Shown piece after piece: positions 1 to 6,278 of a stretch of DNA of 10,510 bases. Position numbers and translations under genes: made by a program. The stretch's first letter is position 1, and every line of letters starts with the position of its first letter. Source of the DNA: Hyphomonas sp. (GTDB taxonomy: Bacteria; Pseudomonadota; Alphaproteobacteria; Caulobacterales; Hyphomonadaceae); contig DNFL01000210.1 of the NCBI GenBank assembly GCA_003486945.1, positions 1 to 10,510 on the forward strand, in the 5' to 3' direction. The notes below the pieces were generated by a model that searched no databases, was not told the DNA's origin, and saw only the letters and a program-made list of their open reading frames with translations.

Positions 1-2
1 TC

Positions 3-626
3 GGCGGCCACAAGGTCTACCTGCACACCGGCGAATTCGACGATGGCAGCCTCGGCGAAATCTTCATCGACATGCACAAGGAAGGCGCCGCCTTCCGCAG
101 CCTGATGAACAATTTCGCCATCTCCGTGTCGCTCGGCCTGCAGTACGGCGTGCCGCTGGAAGAGTATGCCGACGCCTTCGTCTTCACCCGGTTCGAACCG
201 GCCGGCGAGGTCACCGGCAATGACCGTATCCGCAATGCCACCTCGATCCTCGACTACATTTTCCGCGAGCTTGCCGTCTCCTATCTCGGCCGCTCGGACC
301 TTGCCGAAGCCGACGTCACCCATGACGGCCTCGGCCGCGGCGCCGGCGACGCCACCCGCAGCGAGCCTGCCGCCTTCACCAGCGAAGCGGCCCAGTTCAT
401 CTCGCGCGGCTTCTCCCGCGGCCAGCTGCCGGACAACATCGTAATCCTGGAGAAGAAGCGCGCCGAAAAGGCCGCCGAGGAACCGGAAGACGCCGCCGCC
501 GAGGATCTGACCCCGACCTACCTGTCTCAGGGTTGCCCCGCCTGCGGCAGCTTCACCCTCTACGAAGCAGCCCCCGGCCAGAATGCCTGCGACACCTGTG
601 GTGAGGAAATCCGGGCCAGCCAGTAA
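3..626 (+). CDS. nrdJ: Vitamin B12-dependent (class II) ribonucleotide reductase, C-terminal part
   Basis: The start lies outside the window; 207 C-terminal residues are visible. The enzyme reduces ribonucleotides to deoxyribonucleotides in the cytoplasm using adenosylcobalamin, without needing oxygen. The visible N-terminal stretch ([20 protein letters not shown], then the region containing [16 protein letters not shown]) and the following [17 protein letters not shown] block match the end of the catalytic barrel of the NrdJ family. A charged Ala/Glu-rich linker at about 440-515 follows. The tail has two C-x2-C pairs (CPAC at 536-547 and CDTC at 587-598), as in the zinc-ribbon or redox tail of NrdJ proteins, where C-terminal cysteines re-reduce the active site. 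The gene ends at TAA 624-626. No frameshift is visible. The family call is firm; the catalytic cysteines and cobalamin-binding part are not in view. Confidence 0.93.
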   Translation, partial: GGHKVYLHTGEFDDGSLGEIFIDMHKEGAAFRSLMNNFAISVSLGLQYGVPLEEYADAFVFTRFEPAGEVTGNDRIRNATSILDYIFRELAVSYLGRSDLAEADVTHDGLGRGAGDATRSEPAAFTSEAAQFISRGFSRGQLPDNIVILEKKRAEKAAEEPEDAAAEDLTPTYLSQGCPACGSFTLYEAAPGQNACDTCGEEIRASQ

Positions 627-653
627 GCGTCCCGCGCGACTGCCCCCGCCCCC

Positions 654-676
654 AACTTCGCGTCCTGCGCGAAGTT
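654..676 (+). terminator. Perfect 9-bp hairpin downstream of nrdJ, possible terminator
   Basis: AACTTCGCG (654-662) and CGCGAAGTT (668-676) form a perfect 9-bp stem with a 5-base loop, 27 bases after the nrdJ stop. The bases after it (catgactctttcg) are pyrimidine-rich at their end but hold no uninterrupted T-run. It may be a weak intrinsic terminator, an RNA 3'-end stabiliser or part of the next gene's leader. The dyad is seen directly; the role is inferred. Confidence 0.45.
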
Positions 677-726
677 CATGACTCTTTCGTCAGGTTTATT
701 GCAAACCGGCAACAGTTGTGCCGCTT

Positions 727-753
727 TTACAGTTCTTACAGTTTCTTCAGTTT
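727..753 (+). repeat. Three 9-bp tandem repeats (YTN-CAG-TTY) in the leader of the pentapeptide gene
   Basis: Three consecutive units, TTACAGTTC, TTACAGTTT and CTTCAGTTT, place CAGTT at 730, 739 and 748 with exact 9-base spacing. They lie directly before the Shine-Dalgarno-like sequence of the next gene. Read in the frame of that gene they would encode Leu-Gln-Phe three times, but this is upstream of the start I prefer. They could be protein binding sites on DNA or RNA, or a slippage product. Confidence 0.55.
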
Positions 754-786
754 AGGGAGTATCGGGAAACCGCTATCCCGAGTCCC
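753..786 (+). promoter_or_regulatory. Shine-Dalgarno-like site followed by a hairpin that spans the gap to the start codon
   Basis: TAGGGAGT (753-760) matches 6 of 8 bases of TAAGGAGG but ends 26 bases before the ATG at 787, too far for normal use. Between them TCGGGA (762-767) and TCCCGA (776-781) form a perfect 6-bp stem with an 8-base loop. If folded, the hairpin removes 20 bases and brings the GGAG core (756-759) to an effective distance of 7. An alternative longer stem would pair GGGA (755-758) with TCCC (783-786) and hide the site. The bases are seen; function is inferred. Confidence 0.4.
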
Positions 787-1545
787 ATGGAAAAGCTGAA
801 TCTGCGTCTCGTTTCTATCGCCGGTGCTTTTGCAGCTCTTGCTGCCCCGCAAGCCATGGCGCAGGGCCAGCCCGTCGGCTGGGCTCCCAGCTATACCGGC
901 CCGGCCGCTCCGAAGGGCGAATTCTCCAGCGCAAACCTCACCGGATGGACCCTCTCGGGCGCCAATCTCAAGGAAGCCAAGCTCGACTATTCCGTGATGC
1001 GGGACGTCAAGGCTGTCGGCGTGAACCTCGAGAAAGCAGACCTGACCGGCGCCGACATGCGCGGCGCCGTGCTGACCAATGCCCGCGTATCCAGCGCCAT
1101 CTTTGACCTTGCCCGGATGCAGGACGTGAAAGCCCCGGGCGCTGACTTCCGCAATGCGCGCCTACACGGCGTCAACATGCATGGCGCTGAAATGGTCGGG
1201 GCCACGTTCGAAGGTGCCGAACTCTTCATTGCGCGCCTCGAGGAAGCCCAGTTCGGCGGTTCCAACTTCAGCAGCGCCCTGCTCGACCGTGCGGTGCTGC
1301 GCGGCGCAGTCTTCGACGGCGCCAACTTCACCGACGCCCGCCTCGTGCGCGCCGACATCACCGGCGCCTCCTTCCGCGATGCCCGCTTCCCGGGTGCTAA
1401 CCTGCAGAACGTCATCGGCTTCGACCAGGCAGACTTCGAAGGCGCCTGCGGTTCGCTGACCACGCAGCTGCCCCCGGACGAGCGCCTGCCGCTCTGCACG
1501 CCGGCGCAGCTCACCGCCCGCCTCACTATCGGCCGTCAGGACTAG
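787..1545 (+). CDS. Exported pentapeptide-repeat protein
   Basis: The 252-residue product begins with a Sec signal peptide (positive MEKLNLR, hydrophobic core, probable cleavage after AMA at residue 25), so it should act in the periplasm or at the cell surface. From F46 to L206 every fifth residue is a hydrophobic centre (F, L, M, I or V), except A76 and A116. That is 33 pentapeptides in unbroken register, predicting a right-handed quadrilateral beta-helix of about eight coils. C221 and C237 in the short C-terminal tail could form a disulfide. I chose ATG 787 because the signal peptide starts there. An in-frame GTG at 718 would add 23 residues encoded by the tandem repeats and hide the signal. 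Cytoplasmic pentapeptide proteins such as Qnr and MfpA mimic DNA and bind gyrase; an exported protein is unlikely to do that. The exact role is unknown. Confidence 0.88.
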   Translation: MEKLNLRLVSIAGAFAALAAPQAMAQGQPVGWAPSYTGPAAPKGEFSSANLTGWTLSGANLKEAKLDYSVMRDVKAVGVNLEKADLTGADMRGAVLTNARVSSAIFDLARMQDVKAPGADFRNARLHGVNMHGAEMVGATFEGAELFIARLEEAQFGGSNFSSALLDRAVLRGAVFDGANFTDARLVRADITGASFRDARFPGANLQNVIGFDQADFEGACGSLTTQLPPDERLPLCTPAQLTARLTIGRQD

Positions 1546-1569
1546 ACTTCGTACCAATCCTCAAAAAGC

Positions 1570-1605
1570 AAAACCGCCGGGCTCATCACCCGGCGGTTTG
1601 TTTTT
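1570..1605. terminator. Bidirectional intrinsic terminator between the pentapeptide gene and aspS
   Basis: AAACCGCCGGG (1571-1581) pairs perfectly with CCCGGCGGTTT (1589-1599) around a 7-base loop. A T-rich run (1597-1605) follows on the + strand, and an A-run (1563-1567) with further A bases (1570-1573) gives the matching U-tract for the - strand. It sits 25 bases after the pentapeptide stop and 20 bases beyond the aspS stop, so it can end both convergent transcripts. Confidence 0.9.
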
Positions 1606-1625
1606 GTGCCACGCGTGAAGCGTCC

Positions 1626-3449
1626 CTACGCCTTCATCACTGGCGCCAGACGGATGTTTAGCTCTTTCAGCTGCTTCTCGTCCACAGGCCCCGGCGCGCC
1701 CATCAGAAGGTCGCGTGCCTGCTGGTTCATCGGGAACAGGATCACGTCACGCAGGCTGTCCGTCTCGGCCAGCAGCATGACGATCCGGTCCACGCCCGGC
1801 GCAATACCGCCGTGCGGCGGGGCGCCATAGCGGAACGCGTTCAGCATGCCGCCGAACTTCTTCTCGACCACTTCCGGGCCATAGCCGGCAATCTCGAACG
1901 CCTTCAGCATCACGTCCGGGCGATGGTTCCGGATCGCTCCGGAAGACAGCTCGACGCCGTTGCACACGATGTCGTACTGGAACGCCTTCAGCGCAAGCTG
2001 CTTGTCCACCGTGTCCGCCGCCATCAGCGCGTCCATGCCGCCCTGCGGCATCGAGAACGGGTTGTGGCTGAAATCGACCTTCTTGTTGTCTTCGTCCCAC
2101 TCGTACATCGGGAAGTCGACAATCCAGCAGAAGCGGAAGATGCCCGGCTCGATGAGGCCCAACTCCTCGCCGATGCGAATGCGCGCCTGTCCCTGCAGCT
2201 TCACCGCAGCGGTCTTGTCGCCCGCCGAGAAGAACAATGCATCGCCGGCCTTGATTCCCGCGCGCTCTGCCAGCGCCGCCAGCGCTGCCGGCTCAAAGAA
2301 TTTCGCGATCGGACCGGTTGCCGCCAGCGCGCCATTCTCTTCCACGAAGCGCATATAGCCGAGGCCCGGCGCCTGCATTTCCTTCTTCGCCCAGGCGTCC
2401 ATCTTGTCGAAAAAGCTGCGCGGCTGCTCGCCCGAATTCGGCGCCGGAATGGCGCGGACGATACCGCCGCCCGCCACGATCTTCTTGAAGACGGCGAGGG
2501 TCACATCATCGCGCGTCACGATATCGGACACATCCGAGCAGATGATCGGGTTGCGCAGGTCCGGCTTGTCGACGCCGTACTTCAGCATAGCCTCCGCATA
2601 CGGAATATGCGGGAATGGGCCCGGCGCCACGGTGCGGCCCTTGCCTTCCCAGTCGGCGAACTCTTCGAACACGCCGCGCATCACCGGCTCGATGGCGCCG
2701 AACACATCGTCCTGCGTCACGAAGCTCATTTCGATATCGAGCTGGTAGAACTCACCCGGCGAACGGTCCGCGCGCGCGTCCTCGTCGCGGAAGCAGGGCG
2801 CAATCTGGAAATAGCGGTCGAAGCCCGACACCATCAGCAGCTGCTTGAACTGCTGCGGCGCCTGCGGCAGCGCGTAGAACTCACCAGGATGCATCCGGCT
2901 CGGCACCAGGAAGTCGCGTGCGCCTTCCGGGCTCGACGCGGTCAGGATCGGGGTCTGGTACTCGGTGAAGCCCTCGGCCACCATCCGGCGACGCAGGCTG
3001 GAAATCACCTGGCTGCGCAGGATCATGTTCTTGTGCAGCTGCTCCCGGCGCAGGTCCAGATAGCGGTGCTTCAGGCGGATCTCTTCCGGGTAGGAATGAT
3101 CGCCGAACACCGGCATCGGCAGCTCTGCCGCCTCGGACTGGACCGAAACCGGCCCGCCAACCACCTCGATCTCGCCCGTGGCAAGGTTCGGGTTCACCAG
3201 TTCCGCGTCCCGGGCAACCACCTTGCCCTCCACCGTGATCACGCTCTCGGCCCGCAGGCGCTCGACCGTTTCAAAGCCCGGCGAGCCCGGATTGAACACG
3301 ATCTGGGTCAGCCCGTAGTGGTCCCGCAGGTCGATGAACATCACCCCGCCATGGTCCCGGCGGCGGTGCAGCCAGCCGGAAATCTTGACGGTCTGCCCGA
3401 CATGGGACTTGCGCAGCTCCCCGCAGGTATGGGTGCGATAGGCGTGCAT
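1626..3449 (-). CDS. aspS: Aspartyl-tRNA synthetase, probably non-discriminating (Asp/Asn)
   Basis: This 607-residue class II synthetase charges tRNA with aspartate in the cytoplasm. Its layout is the bacterial one: an N-terminal OB-fold anticodon domain (about 1-105), a catalytic core with motif 2 [10 protein letters not shown] (220-229), a bacterial GAD insertion (about 300-430) and motif 3 [14 protein letters not shown] (547-560). Residue 33 is His in RRRDHGG. In the family this histidine is associated with non-discriminating enzymes that also charge tRNA-Asn, while E. coli AspRS has Leu there. If so, the cell would need the GatCAB amidotransferase, which is not in this window. ATG 3449 is chosen because homologues begin at MHAYRTH and GGAG (3460-3463) lies 10 bases upstream. 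A reading frame extending to 3557 adds 36 unrelated residues and overlaps the rnd start. aspS is divergent from rnd. Confidence 0.97.
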   Translation of the reverse strand: MHAYRTHTCGELRKSHVGQTVKISGWLHRRRDHGGVMFIDLRDHYGLTQIVFNPGSPGFETVERLRAESVITVEGKVVARDAELVNPNLATGEIEVVGGPVSVQSEAAELPMPVFGDHSYPEEIRLKHRYLDLRREQLHKNMILRSQVISSLRRRMVAEGFTEYQTPILTASSPEGARDFLVPSRMHPGEFYALPQAPQQFKQLLMVSGFDRYFQIAPCFRDEDARADRSPGEFYQLDIEMSFVTQDDVFGAIEPVMRGVFEEFADWEGKGRTVAPGPFPHIPYAEAMLKYGVDKPDLRNPIICSDVSDIVTRDDVTLAVFKKIVAGGGIVRAIPAPNSGEQPRSFFDKMDAWAKKEMQAPGLGYMRFVEENGALAATGPIAKFFEPAALAALAERAGIKAGDALFFSAGDKTAAVKLQGQARIRIGEELGLIEPGIFRFCWIVDFPMYEWDEDNKKVDFSHNPFSMPQGGMDALMAADTVDKQLALKAFQYDIVCNGVELSSGAIRNHRPDVMLKAFEIAGYGPEVVEKKFGGMLNAFRYGAPPHGGIAPGVDRIVMLLAETDSLRDVILFPMNQQARDLLMGAPGPVDEKQLKELNIRLAPVMKA

Positions 3450-3503
3450 ACGGCGAAAACTCCGGAATTTCGGCCATTCGGGCCATGAACAAAGAAAGCG
3501 GCG

Positions 3504-3532
3504 TAGGGCACAGACCCCCTCGCCTTTGTCAA
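3504..3532 (-). promoter_or_regulatory. Possible -35 element upstream of aspS
   Basis: Read on the - strand, a perfect TTGACA occupies 3532-3527, about 80 bases before the aspS start. At 17 or 18 bases spacing the -10 candidate is GCCCTA or CCCTAC, a poor match, so only the -35 half is convincing. It lies in the 107-base gap shared with rnd; I see no good + strand promoter for rnd there. Confidence 0.25.
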
Positions 3533-3556
3533 GCTGGTGCGATAAGCGCTCCGGCA

Positions 3557-4723
3557 ATGACTGACAACACCCTGACTCCCATCACAGAGCAGTCCGCCCT
3601 CGAAGACCTCTGTGGGCGCCTCTCCGAAGCCGAATTTGTCTGTGTGGACACCGAATTCCACAGGGAGACGACCTATTGGCCTGAACTCTGCCTGATTCAG
3701 GCCTCCGGTCCCGGTGTTGAGGGCCTGATCGACCCCCGCGCCGAGGATCTGGACATCAAGCCCTTCCTCGACCTGATCGCCTCGGACCGCCAGACCAAGG
3801 TGTTCCATGCCGCCCGTCAGGACATCGAAATCTTCAACCGCCTGATCGGCCACCCTCCGGGGCCAATCTTCGACACCCAGGTCGCCGCCATGGCCCTCGG
3901 CTTCGGCGATTCGATTTCCTACGACAACCTGATCCAGCGCGTCCTCAAGAAGCATATCGACAAGTCCAGCCAGTTCACCGACTGGATGCGCCGCCCGCTC
4001 AGCCAGAAACAGCTGATCTACGCCCTCGGCGACGTTACCCACCTGCGCGACGCCTACCAGCGCATGCGCGACGAACTCGACAAGACCGGCCGCATGCCCT
4101 GGGTACGCGAGGAGATGGCCGAGCTTGAAGACCCCGCCACCTACGACACAGACCCGCAGAACGCCTGGCAGCGCCTGAAGCTGCGGATGCCGAAGAAGGA
4201 CTATGCCGCCATCGTCGTCTCCGTCGCTGCCTGGCGCGAGCGCGTGGCGCAGGAACTCGACAAACCGCGCCGCCGCATCCTCAAGGACGACGCCATCCAG
4301 GAAATCGCCGCCCAGAAGCCGCGCACCGAGGACGACTTCGCCCAGCTGCGCGCCGTGCCCAACGGCTTCATCCGCTCCAAGCACGGCCAAGGCCTGATCG
4401 AAGCCGTCCGCGCCGCCATCGACACGCCGGACGCATTCGCCCCCGAACTCGCCCGCCCGGTGCAGAACGCGCAGATCCCCGCCGGCGCGCCGGAACTGCT
4501 CAAGGTTCTGCTCAAGCACGTCGCCGACGAGAACGATGTCGTCCCGCGCCTCATCGCCAATTCCAGCGACATCGACCGCATCGCCCGCGGCGAAACCAGC
4601 GAAGACATCCCTGCGATGACCGGCTGGCGCTATGACATGTTCGGCAAGAAAGCCATCGCGCTTCTCTCCGGCAAACTCGCCGTCTCCTTCGAAGGCAGCC
4701 AGGTCAGATTGTTCGACGTCTGA
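3557..4723 (+). CDS. rnd: Ribonuclease D
   Basis: The 388-residue protein is a 3'-5' exoribonuclease of the DEDDy family that trims tRNA 3' ends and other stable RNAs in the cytoplasm. All three exonuclease motifs are visible: Exo I with D31 and E33 in VDTEF, Exo II with D89 in ARQDIEIF, and Exo III with Y155 and D159 in YALGDVTHL. The conserved block [20 protein letters not shown] (123-142) precedes Exo III. An HRDC nucleic-acid-binding domain follows at about 203-285, and the rest resembles the C-terminal half of RNase D. Its length is near that of E. coli RNase D. ATG 3557 is chosen because the family sequence begins just after it; a longer frame from 3485 adds an unrelated segment. The ribosome binding site is weak. 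The gene is divergent from aspS and convergent with ppx. Confidence 0.96.
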   Translation: MTDNTLTPITEQSALEDLCGRLSEAEFVCVDTEFHRETTYWPELCLIQASGPGVEGLIDPRAEDLDIKPFLDLIASDRQTKVFHAARQDIEIFNRLIGHPPGPIFDTQVAAMALGFGDSISYDNLIQRVLKKHIDKSSQFTDWMRRPLSQKQLIYALGDVTHLRDAYQRMRDELDKTGRMPWVREEMAELEDPATYDTDPQNAWQRLKLRMPKKDYAAIVVSVAAWRERVAQELDKPRRRILKDDAIQEIAAQKPRTEDDFAQLRAVPNGFIRSKHGQGLIEAVRAAIDTPDAFAPELARPVQNAQIPAGAPELLKVLLKHVADENDVVPRLIANSSDIDRIARGETSEDIPAMTGWRYDMFGKKAIALLSGKLAVSFEGSQVRLFDV

Positions 4724-4730
4724 CGTTTAA

Positions 4731-4790
4731 TCCCTCTGCCGCTTGCGGGAGAGGAGGGGCCCGCGCCCAAAGGGCTTGGGAGGTGAGGGC
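4731..4790. repeat. Intergenic palindromic repeat between rnd and ppx
   Basis: CCTCTGCCGC (4733-4742) and GCGGGAGAGG (4745-4754) form a 10-bp stem with one G/G mismatch and a 2-base loop. A smaller hairpin GCCC-AAA-GGGC (4765-4775) follows, and the element ends with GGTGAGGG. This layout resembles a family of short intergenic repeats common in proteobacterial genomes (CCCTCTCCC...GGTGAGGG). It fills nearly the whole gap between two convergent genes and may end or stabilise both transcripts. Only one copy is in the window, so repeat status rests on recognition of the pattern. Confidence 0.65.
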
Positions 4791-4793
4791 AAC

Positions 4794-6278
4794 CTACCGC
4801 ACCACCGTCCGCCACTTCAGTTTCAGCTGCCCCGCCGCCTGCGACAGCCGCCGCTCTACCGTTTCCGAAATCATCATCCGGTCGCGCGGGCCCACTTCCA
4901 GTTCCAGCGTATCGCCCTTCCGCCGCAGCGCCGCTCGCTTCAGGATCGGCGCCGAGCGTCCGGAAAACACAGCCCCGAGCCGCATCAACAGGCCGATCTG
5001 CCGCGCCCTGTCCGCCTGCGCATCTGTCGTCAGCGCCGCATGCTCCACCGGCCGCTTGAAGTCCTTGTCATAGCGCGCGCCAATCGCCAGCGCGATCATC
5101 GCCCGCTCCGGATGCGTGACGCCGAGATACGGTGCACGCAGCGCCAGGTCATACGCCATCTCTGCGCGGTGATCGGGATGAAACCGCCCCGAACTGTCCG
5201 CCATCATGCACGCCGCTTTCTCGATGCGCACATCTGCCGCCGGCGACCCGAACAGGTCCGGCTGCGGAACCAGCGCCGGCGCAATGAAATCATGCAGCGC
5301 CCGCCCAAATGCAATCTGGTTATGGTCCAGCCGCGCATACGCCACGATACCGTCCGTCAGCGGATCATCCAGCTTCATGCCCAGCAACTCGTGCAGCACG
5401 CCCTCGCGCACACCGGTGGCGGAAATGATCACACCGTCCAGCGCGCTCTGGGCCAGCACTTCCTCCATCAGGATCGCCGCCATCGGGAAATGCTTTGCAC
5501 GGCGCTTGTCCACCGCTTCGATCTGCTGGCGCGCCGCCGCATTCGTCAGCGAGTCGACACACAGCTTCGCCGCCCGCGCAACTTGTCCTTCATTTGCCTG
5601 AAACCCTTGCAGCACCTGCAGCGGATACCGGTCCATCTCCATCATCAGCCGCCCGAACGCGCGCCACGCCCCGCCGACTGCATAGAACTTCCCCTTCGTC
5701 CCGCGCAGCGCCGCACTGGACTTCAGCGCCTCGCGCATCCGCTTGCGCAATTCCTTCGGATCACTGACGATATCGCCCAGCGCCAGCGGCCCCAGCATCA
5801 GGCTTTCGCCGTCCTGCGCGCCCGAAAGCCCGATCCGCTTCAGCTCCAGGCTCGACCCGCCGAGATCGCCGATCACGCCCACCGGATTGTGGATGCTGAG
5901 ATCCACGCCCCGCGCCGACAGCCGCGCTTCATCCTCGCCGCTCAGCAGCCGCACCGGCCGGCCCAGCACCTTGGCCGCCTGTTTCAGGAAATCCGGACCG
6001 TCCTCCGCCACTCGCACCGCCGCCGTCGCCACCGCCTGCCAGGTTTCGACATTCAGCGCACGCAGGATCGCCCGGTACCGCGCCAGCGCCTTCAGCGCCG
6101 CCTCCATTCCCTGCGGCGACAGCCGCCCGGTTTTTGTCAGCCCTTCGCCAAGGCCCGCCATGACCTTTTCGTTGAAACTCTGCAGGATCGAGGCACCCAT
6201 TACATCACAGATGACGAGACGCACCGAGTTCGACCCGATATCGATAATGCCGGCAGGGCGAGGTTGCGGTATGGTCAT
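4794..6278 (-). CDS. ppx: Exopolyphosphatase / guanosine pentaphosphatase family (Ppx/GppA)
   Basis: The 494-residue product belongs to the ASKHA-fold phosphatases that remove terminal phosphate from polyphosphate or convert pppGpp to ppGpp. The first phosphate-binding loop is GIIDIGSNSVRLV (10-22) and the second is GDLGGSSLEL (137-146). The acidic SGEDEAR segment (113-119) holds the likely catalytic glutamate. ATGVREGVLHEL (287-298) is the conserved REG motif. FHPDHRAEMAYDLAL (366-380) lies in the HD-like third domain typical of longer members. Start ATG 6278 overlaps the ppk stop by four bases (ATGA), so translation is probably coupled. It is the last gene of the operon. Sequence alone does not decide between PPX and GppA activity; adjacency to ppk favours exopolyphosphatase. 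Confidence 0.93.
   Translation of the reverse strand: MTIPQPRPAGIIDIGSNSVRLVICDVMGASILQSFNEKVMAGLGEGLTKTGRLSPQGMEAALKALARYRAILRALNVETWQAVATAAVRVAEDGPDFLKQAAKVLGRPVRLLSGEDEARLSARGVDLSIHNPVGVIGDLGGSSLELKRIGLSGAQDGESLMLGPLALGDIVSDPKELRKRMREALKSSAALRGTKGKFYAVGGAWRAFGRLMMEMDRYPLQVLQGFQANEGQVARAAKLCVDSLTNAAARQQIEAVDKRRAKHFPMAAILMEEVLAQSALDGVIISATGVREGVLHELLGMKLDDPLTDGIVAYARLDHNQIAFGRALHDFIAPALVPQPDLFGSPAADVRIEKAACMMADSSGRFHPDHRAEMAYDLALRAPYLGVTHPERAMIALAIGARYDKDFKRPVEHAALTTDAQADRARQIGLLMRLGAVFSGRSAPILKRAALRRKGDTLELEVGPRDRMMISETVERRLSQAAGQLKLKWRTVVR

Noticed and set aside
718..786. GTG 718 as the start of the pentapeptide protein
   Set aside because: It would put 23 residues encoded by tandem repeats and a hairpin before a well-formed signal peptide, so ATG 787 is preferred.
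1812..3488. Long + strand reading frame (558 codons) opposite aspS
   Set aside because: Shadow of aspS; no motif and composition typical of antisense frames in GC-rich genomes.
3450..3557. Extended N terminus of AspRS up to 3557
   Set aside because: The added residues do not resemble the AspRS family, would overlap the divergent rnd start, and a ribosome binding site is present for ATG 3449.
3341..4519. - strand reading frame (392 codons) opposite rnd and running into the aspS start
   Set aside because: Gly/Val/Asp-rich antisense product with no family resemblance; RNase D motifs are on the other strand.
4630..4815. Small - strand frame across the rnd/ppx junction
   Set aside because: It translates the intergenic repeat, a typical source of false small proteins.
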